NCBI GenBank assembly: GCA_964569845.1
Contig: CAZMUQ010000047.1
Span: 1 to 7,402 of the forward strand
Reading direction: 5' to 3'
Length of the DNA stretch: 7,402 nt
From: CAZMUQ01 sp964569845
GTDB taxonomy: Archaea; Thermoproteota; Bathyarchaeia; Hecatellales; Hecatellaceae
In this document: positions 1 to 5,402 of the stretch, piece after piece
Position numbering within the stretch: position 1 is the stretch's first letter
How the letters are laid out: every line of letters starts with the position of its first letter
The notes under the pieces: generated by a model
What the model was told of the DNA's origin: nothing
Databases searched by the model: none
The model's input: the letters and a program-made list of their open reading frames with translations, nothing else
Made by a program: the position numbers and the translations under genes

Positions 1-37
1 CTTAATTAATACTTAATTTGACATCTTTTACGGATAA

Positions 38-47
38 CTTTTATAAG
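38..47 (+). promoter_or_regulatory. putative archaeal TATA box for the acyl-CoA dehydrogenase gene
   Basis: The sequence CTTTTATAAG resembles an archaeal TATA box and lies about 65 nt before the TTG start at 111. Transcription would then begin near position 68-72, giving a leader of roughly 40 nt that contains the Shine-Dalgarno site at 97-102. It is the best TATA match in the 110 nt before the gene. Nothing else gene-like is visible in positions 1-110. The call rests on sequence resemblance and spacing only. Confidence 0.45.
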
Positions 48-96
48 CAAAATTTTAGAATAATTCAAAGACTAAACTAAGCTACATTAAAATTTT

Positions 97-102
97 AGGA
101 GG
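97..102 (+). promoter_or_regulatory. Shine-Dalgarno site that fixes the TTG start of the acyl-CoA dehydrogenase
   Basis: AGGAGG lies 8 nt before a TTG codon at 111-113. The protein from this TTG opens with the normal N-terminus of the family (FELTEEQKEIRKAAREFA), so the TTG is very probably the real start. Confidence 0.8.
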
Positions 103-110
103 AAAGCCTC

Positions 111-1274
111 TTGAATTTTGAATTAACCGAGGAACAGAAAGAAATTAGGAAAGCAGCCCGTGAGTTTGCTGAGAAAGAATTTGATAGAGAGTTAGCATTA
201 AAATGTGATAGGGAAGAAATTTTTCCATGGGAAATTATCCGTAAAGCAGCAAAACTTGGATTTATAGGAGTACACTACCCAGAAGAATATGGTGGACAAG
301 GTTATGGGCTACTTGAAGCTACTCTTGTTGTTGAAGAACTTTGTAGAGTTGAATATACGCTTGGAGCAGTAATAGCTACATCAGATTTTGGTTGTGACAT
401 GATTAACCTTTTCGGGTCTGAGGAGCAAAAAAAGAAATATCTTCCAAAAGTTACAAGCGGAGGATCTGTTTCAGCTGCAGCTTTAACAGAGCCAAACCAT
501 GGAAGCGACATAACTTTTGTTGAAACAACAGCAAAAAAAGAAGGAAACTGGTGGATTATTAATGGTACAAAAACTTTCATTACTAATGGAACAATAGCAG
601 ACTTTATTATTGTGCTATGCCAAACAAATCCTAATGCTACCCCAACCTATAGAGGTCAAAGTGTTTTTATAGTTGAACCTAAAGGTCTTGAAGGTTTTGA
701 AGCTTTAAAGATTGAAGGTAAAATGGGAAGTAGATTAGCACCAACAGCAGAACTATCATTTAATGATGTACGTATACCATTAGAAGCTTTACTTGGAGAG
801 GAGGGAAGAGGTTTTTATCAAACCTTAGCAATGCTTAATAGAACAAGAATTTTGAAGAGTGCTGCTAGAGCTTTAGGTTTAGCTCAATGTGCAATTGAAC
901 GTGCAATAAAGTATGGTAAGGAGAGAGTGGTTTTTGGAAGAAAAGTTGCAGATTTTCAAGCTATTCAGCATAAAATTGCAGATGTTATTGTTAAAATAGA
1001 GGCTGCAAAACTTTTAACGTATAGAGCAGCTCATGCTGTTGATACTGGTAAAGATGAAAGAACACTAGGTTTTCTTTCCTCAATAGCTAAATATTATGCT
1101 TCACATGCAGCTTTAGAAGCTGTAAATGAAGCTCTCCAAATATTTGGAGGATACGGATATATAGCTGAATATGATGTTGAAAGGTACTACCGAGAAGCAA
1201 GAATTCTAACAATAACAGAAGGAACGTCAGAAATTCAGAAAAACCTTGTAGCAAGAACAGTACTAGAGATTTAA
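111..1274 (+). CDS. acyl-CoA dehydrogenase (FAD-dependent)
   Basis: This FAD enzyme oxidises an acyl-CoA to the trans-2-enoyl-CoA in the cytoplasm and passes electrons on, usually to electron-transfer flavoprotein. The 387-residue length is normal for the short/medium-chain group. The N-terminal helical domain covers about residues 1-120 and the beta domain about 121-230, with the ALTEPNHGSD segment (124-133) in the position of family signature 1; its His130 departs from the usual small residue. The C-terminal helical domain carries the FAD-contact segment RVVFGRKVADFQAIQ (272-286) and a full match to signature 2, starting QIFGGYGY at 343. TEGTSEIQ (369-376) places the catalytic base at Glu370. 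Translation starts at TTG behind AGGAGG. The stop overlaps that of the convergent protease gene by 4 nt. No ETF or thiolase gene is next to it. Chain-length specificity cannot be read from the sequence; butyryl-CoA or a branched acyl-CoA are possible substrates. Confidence 0.95.
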   Translation: MNFELTEEQKEIRKAAREFAEKEFDRELALKCDREEIFPWEIIRKAAKLGFIGVHYPEEYGGQGYGLLEATLVVEELCRVEYTLGAVIATSDFGCDMINLFGSEEQKKKYLPKVTSGGSVSAAALTEPNHGSDITFVETTAKKEGNWWIINGTKTFITNGTIADFIIVLCQTNPNATPTYRGQSVFIVEPKGLEGFEALKIEGKMGSRLAPTAELSFNDVRIPLEALLGEEGRGFYQTLAMLNRTRILKSAARALGLAQCAIERAIKYGKERVVFGRKVADFQAIQHKIADVIVKIEAAKLLTYRAAHAVDTGKDERTLGFLSSIAKYYASHAALEAVNEALQIFGGYGYIAEYDVERYYREARILTITEGTSEIQKNLVARTVLEI

Positions 1275-1867
1275 ATAAAAAAGTTGTAGGCAGTGTAAAT
1301 CCATACTGGAACTGTGATTAAAGCCCAAAATAAAGGATTCCAAAGAAAAACTTTACTACCATCTAAACCCATAAATGGTATTAAGTTAAAAGCTGCAAGC
1401 CAAAGATTAATTCTAAAACCAATTAAACCTAAAATTCCAAGTATCCCGCTAAATTCCTGATAGGCTAGGAGAAAGATAAAAGCTAATAGGATATTTGTTA
1501 GAGGGCCTGCTAAAGCTATTAAACCATTTCCTCTTCTATCAATTTCTAAACGCCAAATGTATTTAGGTGTAATGTAAACTGCACCTGGAGCTGCAAAAAT
1601 TATTCCACCACCAGACATTAAAGCAAAAGCTAAAGCCATAATTAAACCCCAACCCCACATTCTAAATTCAGCCCAGCAATCAAGCTTTAAAGCTACAAAC
1701 TTGTGGGCTAATTCATGAAAAATAAATCCAGAACCAACAGCTATAAGGGAGATAATAAACATTAGAAGAAATATTTTTGGGTAGCTAAATAGCCAGCTTA
1801 AGGAAAAGCAGAAACCTAAAATTATCCAAGCTATAATTAAATGTTTAACTTCAATCCTACTAAACAA
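1271..1867 (-). CDS. M50 (site-2 protease type) integral membrane zinc metalloprotease
   Basis: This is a short (198 aa), very hydrophobic protein of the site-2 protease family, which cuts substrates within or next to the membrane. The zinc-binding HELAH motif is at residues 51-55 in the second predicted membrane helix. The GPLTN turn is at 121-125, and NLIPFMGLDG (161-170) supplies the third ligand, Asp169. About five to six membrane segments are visible (roughly 10-28, 32-56, 74-96, 115-135, 141-161 and 177-196). No PDZ or CBS domain is attached, so it is close to a minimal catalytic core. The start is TTG with GGTGGG upstream. It is the last gene of the minus-strand cluster, 27 nt after the riboflavin kinase gene, and its stop overlaps that of the acyl-CoA dehydrogenase. 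Its substrate is unknown; an anti-sigma-like target is not expected in an archaeon. Confidence 0.88.
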   Translation of the reverse strand: MFSRIEVKHLIIAWIILGFCFSLSWLFSYPKIFLLMFIISLIAVGSGFIFHELAHKFVALKLDCWAEFRMWGWGLIMALAFALMSGGGIIFAAPGAVYITPKYIWRLEIDRRGNGLIALAGPLTNILLAFIFLLAYQEFSGILGILGLIGFRINLWLAAFNLIPFMGLDGSKVFLWNPLFWALITVPVWIYTAYNFFI

Positions 1868-1871
1868 ATTT

Positions 1872-1882
1872 TCCTTCCCACC
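1872..1882 (-). promoter_or_regulatory. Shine-Dalgarno region for the TTG start of the M50 protease
   Basis: Read on the minus strand this is GGTGGGAAGGA. GGTGG ends 10 nt before the TTG at 1867-1865. The next in-frame Met is residue 36, which would remove the first membrane helix, so the TTG start is preferred. Confidence 0.6.
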
Positions 1883-1894
1883 AGGTATATTATG

Positions 1895-2572
1895 CTAGAT
1901 GAAGACTTTTAATTTTACAACATCACCATCTTTTAGGTTAAGTTTTTCTCTTAGGCATGCTGGTGCTATAACCTCTAAAACAGATGAATTGTAGTGAGTT
2001 CTCTGGATAAGTAAGACTGCCCCTTTAACTTTATCACCCACAATAGATGGGTAACATTTTAACATACCATATGTTCTTTGTCCATCACTAAAACCATCAA
2101 TAGTTATTCCTTCAAGCTTTTCCAATTCTTTTCTAGCTAAGATGTCTTGTTGACTTAAAAGTTTAAGATTTAATGTACCAGGATAGGGTTTAAAGCCAAG
2201 CTTACGTATAAACTGCACCATGTAACCTTCACGTGTAACGTAATATGCTCCTTCCCCAAGCCCTGAAAAAACTTTACCCTTAACAGTTAAAAATTCAGGC
2301 TTTTTTGCATGAAGTATTGAGTGAATTGTTGTGTAAAGATTTTTAAGCTCCTCCAAACCTTTATCAGTTAACTTCAAATATTCTCCACGAAAATTAACCT
2401 TCCTCTCAATAAATCCTTTACTTGAAAGTTGTCTTAAAATTCTGGAAGTTGTTTGCTGAGAGCAGCCAAGTTCAAGGGAAAGTTTTTTTGTTGAAGTAAA
2501 AATAGGTTTTTTTACACCTCCAAGTTGAGCAATTTTTATGAGAGGAAGCCAGTAATATTCTTTCTTACCCAA
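1895..2572 (-). CDS. rbkR: winged-helix regulator fused to CTP-dependent riboflavin kinase (RbkR/RibK type)
   Basis: The 225-residue protein has two parts. Residues 1-85 look like a winged helix-turn-helix: KKLSLELGCSQQTTSRILRQ (29-48) fits the HTH and FRGEYLKLTDKG (61-72) the wing. Residues 95-225 match the archaeal CTP-dependent riboflavin kinase (DUF120), with GLGEGAYYV (104-112), GFKPYPGTLNLKL (126-138) and APACLREKLNLKDGDVV (203-219). The kinase makes FMN from riboflavin using CTP. Archaeal proteins of this architecture have been described as RbkR, which also regulates riboflavin genes; that this copy regulates transcription is inferred from the architecture. It starts at TTG only 2 nt after the stop of the endonuclease V gene, with its ribosome site inside that gene, which suggests translational coupling. 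No other riboflavin gene is in the window. FMN and FAD made downstream would serve the two flavoenzymes nearby. Confidence 0.92.
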   Translation of the reverse strand: MGKKEYYWLPLIKIAQLGGVKKPIFTSTKKLSLELGCSQQTTSRILRQLSSKGFIERKVNFRGEYLKLTDKGLEELKNLYTTIHSILHAKKPEFLTVKGKVFSGLGEGAYYVTREGYMVQFIRKLGFKPYPGTLNLKLLSQQDILARKELEKLEGITIDGFSDGQRTYGMLKCYPSIVGDKVKGAVLLIQRTHYNSSVLEVIAPACLREKLNLKDGDVVKLKVFI

Positions 2573-2574
2573 GT

Positions 2575-3267
2575 TTATACTCTCTCCTTTAAATTTTTTC
2601 TCTTATACTTTTCTGCATAAATATGTGCTAATCTTAAAGGCTCAGGAAGCCTACCACCCTTGAAACATTTGCATGTAATTTTTAATGCATCTTCAAGTGT
2701 TAACATGTTTCCAACACTAACATATATTGGCTTGCTTTCACTCTTTACCTTAACAGCATAACCAACAACTCTACCATTATAGATTACCTTAGCTTTACCA
2801 TCCATAAACTTACCTTCAAAACCGCATAAAAGTTTTTTAGCAATACCTATAGTTGGAAGCTTCAAAACAATACCAACATGAGTTGCTAAACCGCAACCAT
2901 ATGGGTGAGCTAAACCATGCCCTTCAACCATCAACACATCAGGCTTAATTTTAAGTAAGCTAAAAGCTTTAAAAATTAAGGGTGCTTCACGAAAAGATAG
3001 TAATGTTGGAATATAGGGAAATTTAACAGGCAATTTTAAAACATTAAATTCAAGCATACTTAGATCTTCAAATTTTAAAATAATAGCAGAAACATAAGCA
3101 TCCTCACCTTTGTAAGCTACATCAAACCCACAAATAGTTTTAACATTTTTAAGGGAAATTTCTTTAATCACAACTTTTTTAGCAAATTCTTGTTGAATCT
3201 TTCTAGCTTTAGGCAAACTAAACCATTTAGGGATCATTAGTTTATTTTCTTCTAAATTTTTCATCAT
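2575..3267 (-). CDS. nfi: endonuclease V (deoxyinosine/inosine 3' endonuclease) with a variant active site
   Basis: Endonuclease V nicks DNA, or in some lineages RNA, one phosphate 3' of inosine left by adenine deamination. The 230-residue length fits the family. Visible motifs are GFDVAY (47-52) with metal ligand Asp49, the strand-separating wedge PYIP (84-87) followed by SFRE with Glu94, the EGHGLAHPYGCGLATHVG block (115-132), PTIGIAKKLL (138-147) with Lys144, and LRLAHIY (211-217) with His215. The oddity is residue 115: it corresponds to the metal-ligand Asp110 of the Thermotoga enzyme (VDGHG) but is Glu here, from a clear GAA codon, and the usual HPR is HPY. Two adjacent ATGs start the gene without a convincing ribosome site; Met11 (3237) is a plausible alternative start. 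It lies 27 nt after the dehydratase gene and 2 nt before rbkR, so it is probably a middle gene of an operon. Confidence 0.92.
   Translation of the reverse strand: MMKNLEENKLMIPKWFSLPKARKIQQEFAKKVVIKEISLKNVKTICGFDVAYKGEDAYVSAIILKFEDLSMLEFNVLKLPVKFPYIPTLLSFREAPLIFKAFSLLKIKPDVLMVEGHGLAHPYGCGLATHVGIVLKLPTIGIAKKLLCGFEGKFMDGKAKVIYNGRVVGYAVKVKSESKPIYVSVGNMLTLEDALKITCKCFKGGRLPEPLRLAHIYAEKYKRKNLKERV
2582..2587 (-). promoter_or_regulatory. Shine-Dalgarno site of rbkR, inside the end of the endonuclease V gene
   Basis: The minus strand reads GGAGAG, 9 nt before the TTG at 2572-2570. It lies within the last four codons of the endonuclease V gene, so translation of the two genes is probably coupled. It supports TTG as the rbkR start. 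Confidence 0.65.
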
Positions 3268-3294
3268 AGAGGAAAAAAGAATAAAGATTTTTGC

Positions 3295-4728
3295 TTAATC
3301 TTCTATTCCTGCAAGCTTTTTAACAATGTTTTTTCTTTCTTCAAAATCGTAGATTTGAGATATTATGATTTCTTCCATTATTGGTGAACCTCCACCATGA
3401 ACTCCTGCAATTTGATTTACTCCAGCTAATGCTGAGCAAAGAATATCTGAAAGGAATCGGAAGCATCTATGCTGCTTTTCAGCAGATATATCCTCTTTCC
3501 TCATAATATATTTTTCAAGTAATGGTCCAACATCAGGATTATAGAAGTCTCTTTCAAATGGTAATGTTGCAGGAAGGCCTCCTGCAAGTTCTGCTACCAC
3601 ATCAAACTCGTGATAAATGTTTACTCCAGCATGGCGTCTTCCAGCATTAGTAAATACCATATCTGGTACGCATGTACCTGAATCTGAAATTGTTGATTTA
3701 ACAGCAGATGCAATACCTGCAGCATATACAAGCTCAGCAAGGCAAGCCATTTCAACAAGTCTAGTTCTTACATGTGGACGCCCTTCAATACCATTATATT
3801 CTGCTACAAGTGCTGCAGAGCCAAGCATTATATCTGTAACTGCAGGTTTACATCCAGTATAGCTATGTCTATGGTAATTAGCAAAATGATGGGCAAGAAG
3901 ACCAGCAAATTCCCATTCACCACAAAGAAAAACTCTTTCCCATGGAACAAAAACATCATCAAATATTAGAAAAGAATCTCCAACACCAAATTCTCCAATA
4001 GGGGCATGTAGCTTTTCCCTAGGTCTTAACGCTGTTACACGTACAACATGCTTAACACCTTCCCAATCTCCTGGAACCGCGAAAGAAACAGCCCAATTTT
4101 TATCTTTCTCTGTCATAGCTCTTGTAGGTAGAACTATGATTTCATCTGCATAAGAGGCCATAGTGATATGATTTTTTGCCCCTCTAACAACTATGCCATC
4201 ATCCCTTTTTTCAACAATATGTAAGTAAAGGTCTGGGTCTGCTTGTTGATGAGGTCTTAAAACCCTATTACCTTTAACATCTGTTTGAGCAGCTGCTGCA
4301 CATAGGTCATTTTCTTGAAAATATCTTAAGAACTTTACAAAGTTTTCATAGTAGCTAGTTCCATATTTTTTGTCAACCTCGTAAGTTACAACTGAAAGAG
4401 CATTTATTGCATCACAACCCATACAACGTTGAATACATCCACCGGTGACATGGCATAGCTTACGAATCATCTCCTGCTTTTTTAACAAATCTTCTTGGCT
4501 TCTATTTATATGGGTAAATCTATTAATTTTTTCACCTGTAAGATGAGAGGTTGCTAGGAGAAGACTTTGATACTCAGGTTTTTGAGCAAGCTCATAAGTT
4601 TTAGCAATAACATTTATGCCTGGTTTAAGTCTAGGGTCATTCCTACCTATTAACTCTCCATTAACATAGATATTTGGCTTCATTTTTTTAAGTGCTTCAA
4701 TATACTGTTGAGGTGTTCTTAGAGGCAT
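3295..4728 (-). CDS. 4-hydroxybutyryl-CoA dehydratase-like FAD/[4Fe-4S] protein (HpaB family)
   Basis: The reference enzyme AbfD dehydrates 4-hydroxybutyryl-CoA to crotonyl-CoA using FAD and a [4Fe-4S] cluster. From the chosen ATG the protein has 477 residues. The four cluster ligands of the Clostridium enzyme (Cys99, Cys103, His292, Cys299) have counterparts at Cys98, Cys102, His286 and Cys293 (NYHRHSYTGCK), with Tyr290 and Lys294 also kept; Thr189 falls where the flavin-contacting Thr190 is expected. This separates it from the aromatic monooxygenases of the HpaB family, which lack the cluster. GGAGGG 7 nt upstream and the family-typical opening MPLRTPQQYIEALKK support ATG 4728; a longer frame reaches TTG 4800 but adds 24 atypical residues. 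An extra Cys105 sits beside the ligands, and Asp251 may replace catalytic Glu257 (ungapped comparison only). Substrate is therefore uncertain; a related hydroxyacyl-CoA dehydratase or vinylacetyl-CoA isomerase role is possible. It heads the four-gene minus-strand cluster. Confidence 0.88.
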   Translation of the reverse strand: MPLRTPQQYIEALKKMKPNIYVNGELIGRNDPRLKPGINVIAKTYELAQKPEYQSLLLATSHLTGEKINRFTHINRSQEDLLKKQEMIRKLCHVTGGCIQRCMGCDAINALSVVTYEVDKKYGTSYYENFVKFLRYFQENDLCAAAAQTDVKGNRVLRPHQQADPDLYLHIVEKRDDGIVVRGAKNHITMASYADEIIVLPTRAMTEKDKNWAVSFAVPGDWEGVKHVVRVTALRPREKLHAPIGEFGVGDSFLIFDDVFVPWERVFLCGEWEFAGLLAHHFANYHRHSYTGCKPAVTDIMLGSAALVAEYNGIEGRPHVRTRLVEMACLAELVYAAGIASAVKSTISDSGTCVPDMVFTNAGRRHAGVNIYHEFDVVAELAGGLPATLPFERDFYNPDVGPLLEKYIMRKEDISAEKQHRCFRFLSDILCSALAGVNQIAGVHGGGSPIMEEIIISQIYDFEERKNIVKKLAGIED

Positions 4729-4735
4729 AAAAATT

Positions 4736-4741
4736 CCCTCC
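4736..4741 (-). promoter_or_regulatory. Shine-Dalgarno site deciding the start of the dehydratase-like gene
   Basis: The minus strand reads GGAGGG, separated by 7 nt from ATG 4728-4726. It favours this ATG over the upstream in-frame TTG at 4800, and the ligand numbering then agrees with the Clostridium enzyme to within one residue for the N-terminal ligands. Confidence 0.8.
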
Positions 4742-4837
4742 ACAGATTGTTTTAATGAATAAGTAGGGGGTATAGTAATACTTAAAATTAGCTTTAACAA
4801 TTAAAGTCTAATTGGTCTTAAGATACCAAGATTTTTC

Positions 4838-4843
4838 GGGTGA
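4838..4843 (+). promoter_or_regulatory. Shine-Dalgarno site of the CBS-domain gene
   Basis: GGGTGA contains the archaeal core GGTGA and lies 6 nt before ATG 4850-4852. Confidence 0.65.
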
Positions 4844-4849
4844 AGTTTA

Positions 4850-5353
4850 ATGAGAAAAAATCCGCTTGATAGGCCTGTTAAAGATTTTCTAGGTAAATCT
4901 TACTGTGCAATGGATGCTGATAAAACAATCCTGGATGCTGTTAAATGTATGGATGAAAATAAGACTGGAACCGTTATTGTAACAGAAGATGGAAAACCTG
5001 TAGGTGTAATAACCGAGAAGGATATAGTTTACAAGGTTATCTTAAGGGAACATAACCCCAGCGAAATAAAGCTTAAAGATGTTATGTCCTCACCCATCAT
5101 AAAAGTTTCACCAGATACACCATTAAAAGATGCATTAAAAATTATGGTTGAAAAAAATGTTAGAAGAATTCTGGTTACAGAAGATGATAAACTTTTAGGT
5201 TTAGTTACGTTAAAAGCAAACCTTTGTGCATTACACATTCAAAGACTTGAAAAACGGAAACAGCCAAAAAGTTGGCTTCAAAAACATATAGAAGAGGTTA
5301 CATCAGACGTTCTTGAGCATTTTGAAGAATTGTTTAGAGAGGTTTCTGAATAA
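4850..5353 (+). CDS. stand-alone two-CBS-domain protein
   Basis: The 167-residue soluble protein consists of a tandem CBS pair (Bateman module). CBS1 covers about residues 12-66 and includes KPVGVITEKDIV (49-60); CBS2 covers about 76-124 and includes VMSSPIIKVSPDTPLKDALK (78-97), NVRRILV and LLGLVT. Residues 128-167 form a charged, probably helical tail without a recognised domain. Such modules usually bind adenine nucleotides or S-adenosylmethionine and change the activity or oligomer state of a partner. No catalytic or DNA-binding domain is present, so the partner must be a separate protein. The gene is divergent from the dehydratase operon across a 121-nt spacer, making shared regulation possible. 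The partner and ligand cannot be read from the sequence. Confidence 0.9.
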   Translation: MRKNPLDRPVKDFLGKSYCAMDADKTILDAVKCMDENKTGTVIVTEDGKPVGVITEKDIVYKVILREHNPSEIKLKDVMSSPIIKVSPDTPLKDALKIMVEKNVRRILVTEDDKLLGLVTLKANLCALHIQRLEKRKQPKSWLQKHIEEVTSDVLEHFEELFREVSE

Positions 5354-5374
5354 TTTTTCTTGTAACTACTATTC

Positions 5375-5400
5375 TTAACCTTAATTCTTTAGAAGGTTAA
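5375..5400. terminator. hairpin between convergent CBS-domain and amidase genes
   Basis: TTAACCTT (5375-5382) and AAGGTTAA (5393-5400) form a perfect 8-bp stem with a 10-nt loop, inside the 49-nt spacer between two convergent stop codons. A plus-strand T run follows at about 5414-5419. The stem is AT-rich, and archaeal termination depends mainly on T tracts, so this is a modest call for a bidirectional terminator. Confidence 0.4.
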
Positions 5401-5402
5401 AC

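Larger units (their letters stand above)
4729..4849. promoter_or_regulatory. divergent promoter region with inverted repeat at 4792-4806
   Basis: This 121-nt spacer separates the start of the dehydratase-like operon (minus) from the CBS-domain gene (plus). It contains a perfect 6-3-6 inverted repeat, CTTTAA-CAA-TTAAAG (4792-4806). TATA-like AT stretches occur for both directions: minus-strand TAATTTTAAG at 4790-4781, and the palindrome itself for the plus strand. Expected transcription starts would leave leaders of about 25-45 nt, long enough for the ribosome sites seen on each side. The repeat could be a shared operator or simply two overlapping TATA elements. Confidence 0.45.

Noticed and set aside
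1..18. Direct repeat CTTAATT at 1-7 and 12-18, and the palindrome TTAATTAA at 2-9
   Set aside because: These are short AT-only patterns at the window edge in AT-rich DNA, with no further support as an operator.
172..183. Unusual Gly in the amidase nucleophile loop (GNDGGGSIRIPA)
   Set aside because: Gly-Gly-Gly-Ser variants of this loop are common in the family, and all three catalytic residues are present. Positions given are protein residues.
302..580. Minus-strand open frame inside the acyl-CoA dehydrogenase gene
   Set aside because: It is fully nested in a well-supported gene and its translation shows no domain-like features; the same holds for nested frames at 3617-3969, 5029-5238, 5542-5733 and 6574-6765.
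3268..3297. Stop codon read-through joining the dehydratase-like protein to endonuclease V
   Set aside because: Both genes lie in the same frame with 27 nt between them, but this has a one-in-three chance, and endonuclease V has its own ATG pair and a normal family length.
4729..4800. 24-codon N-terminal extension of the dehydratase-like gene from TTG 4800
   Set aside because: The extra residues are not family-like, and GGAGGG 7 nt before ATG 4728 gives a start that matches the known N-terminus and ligand numbering.
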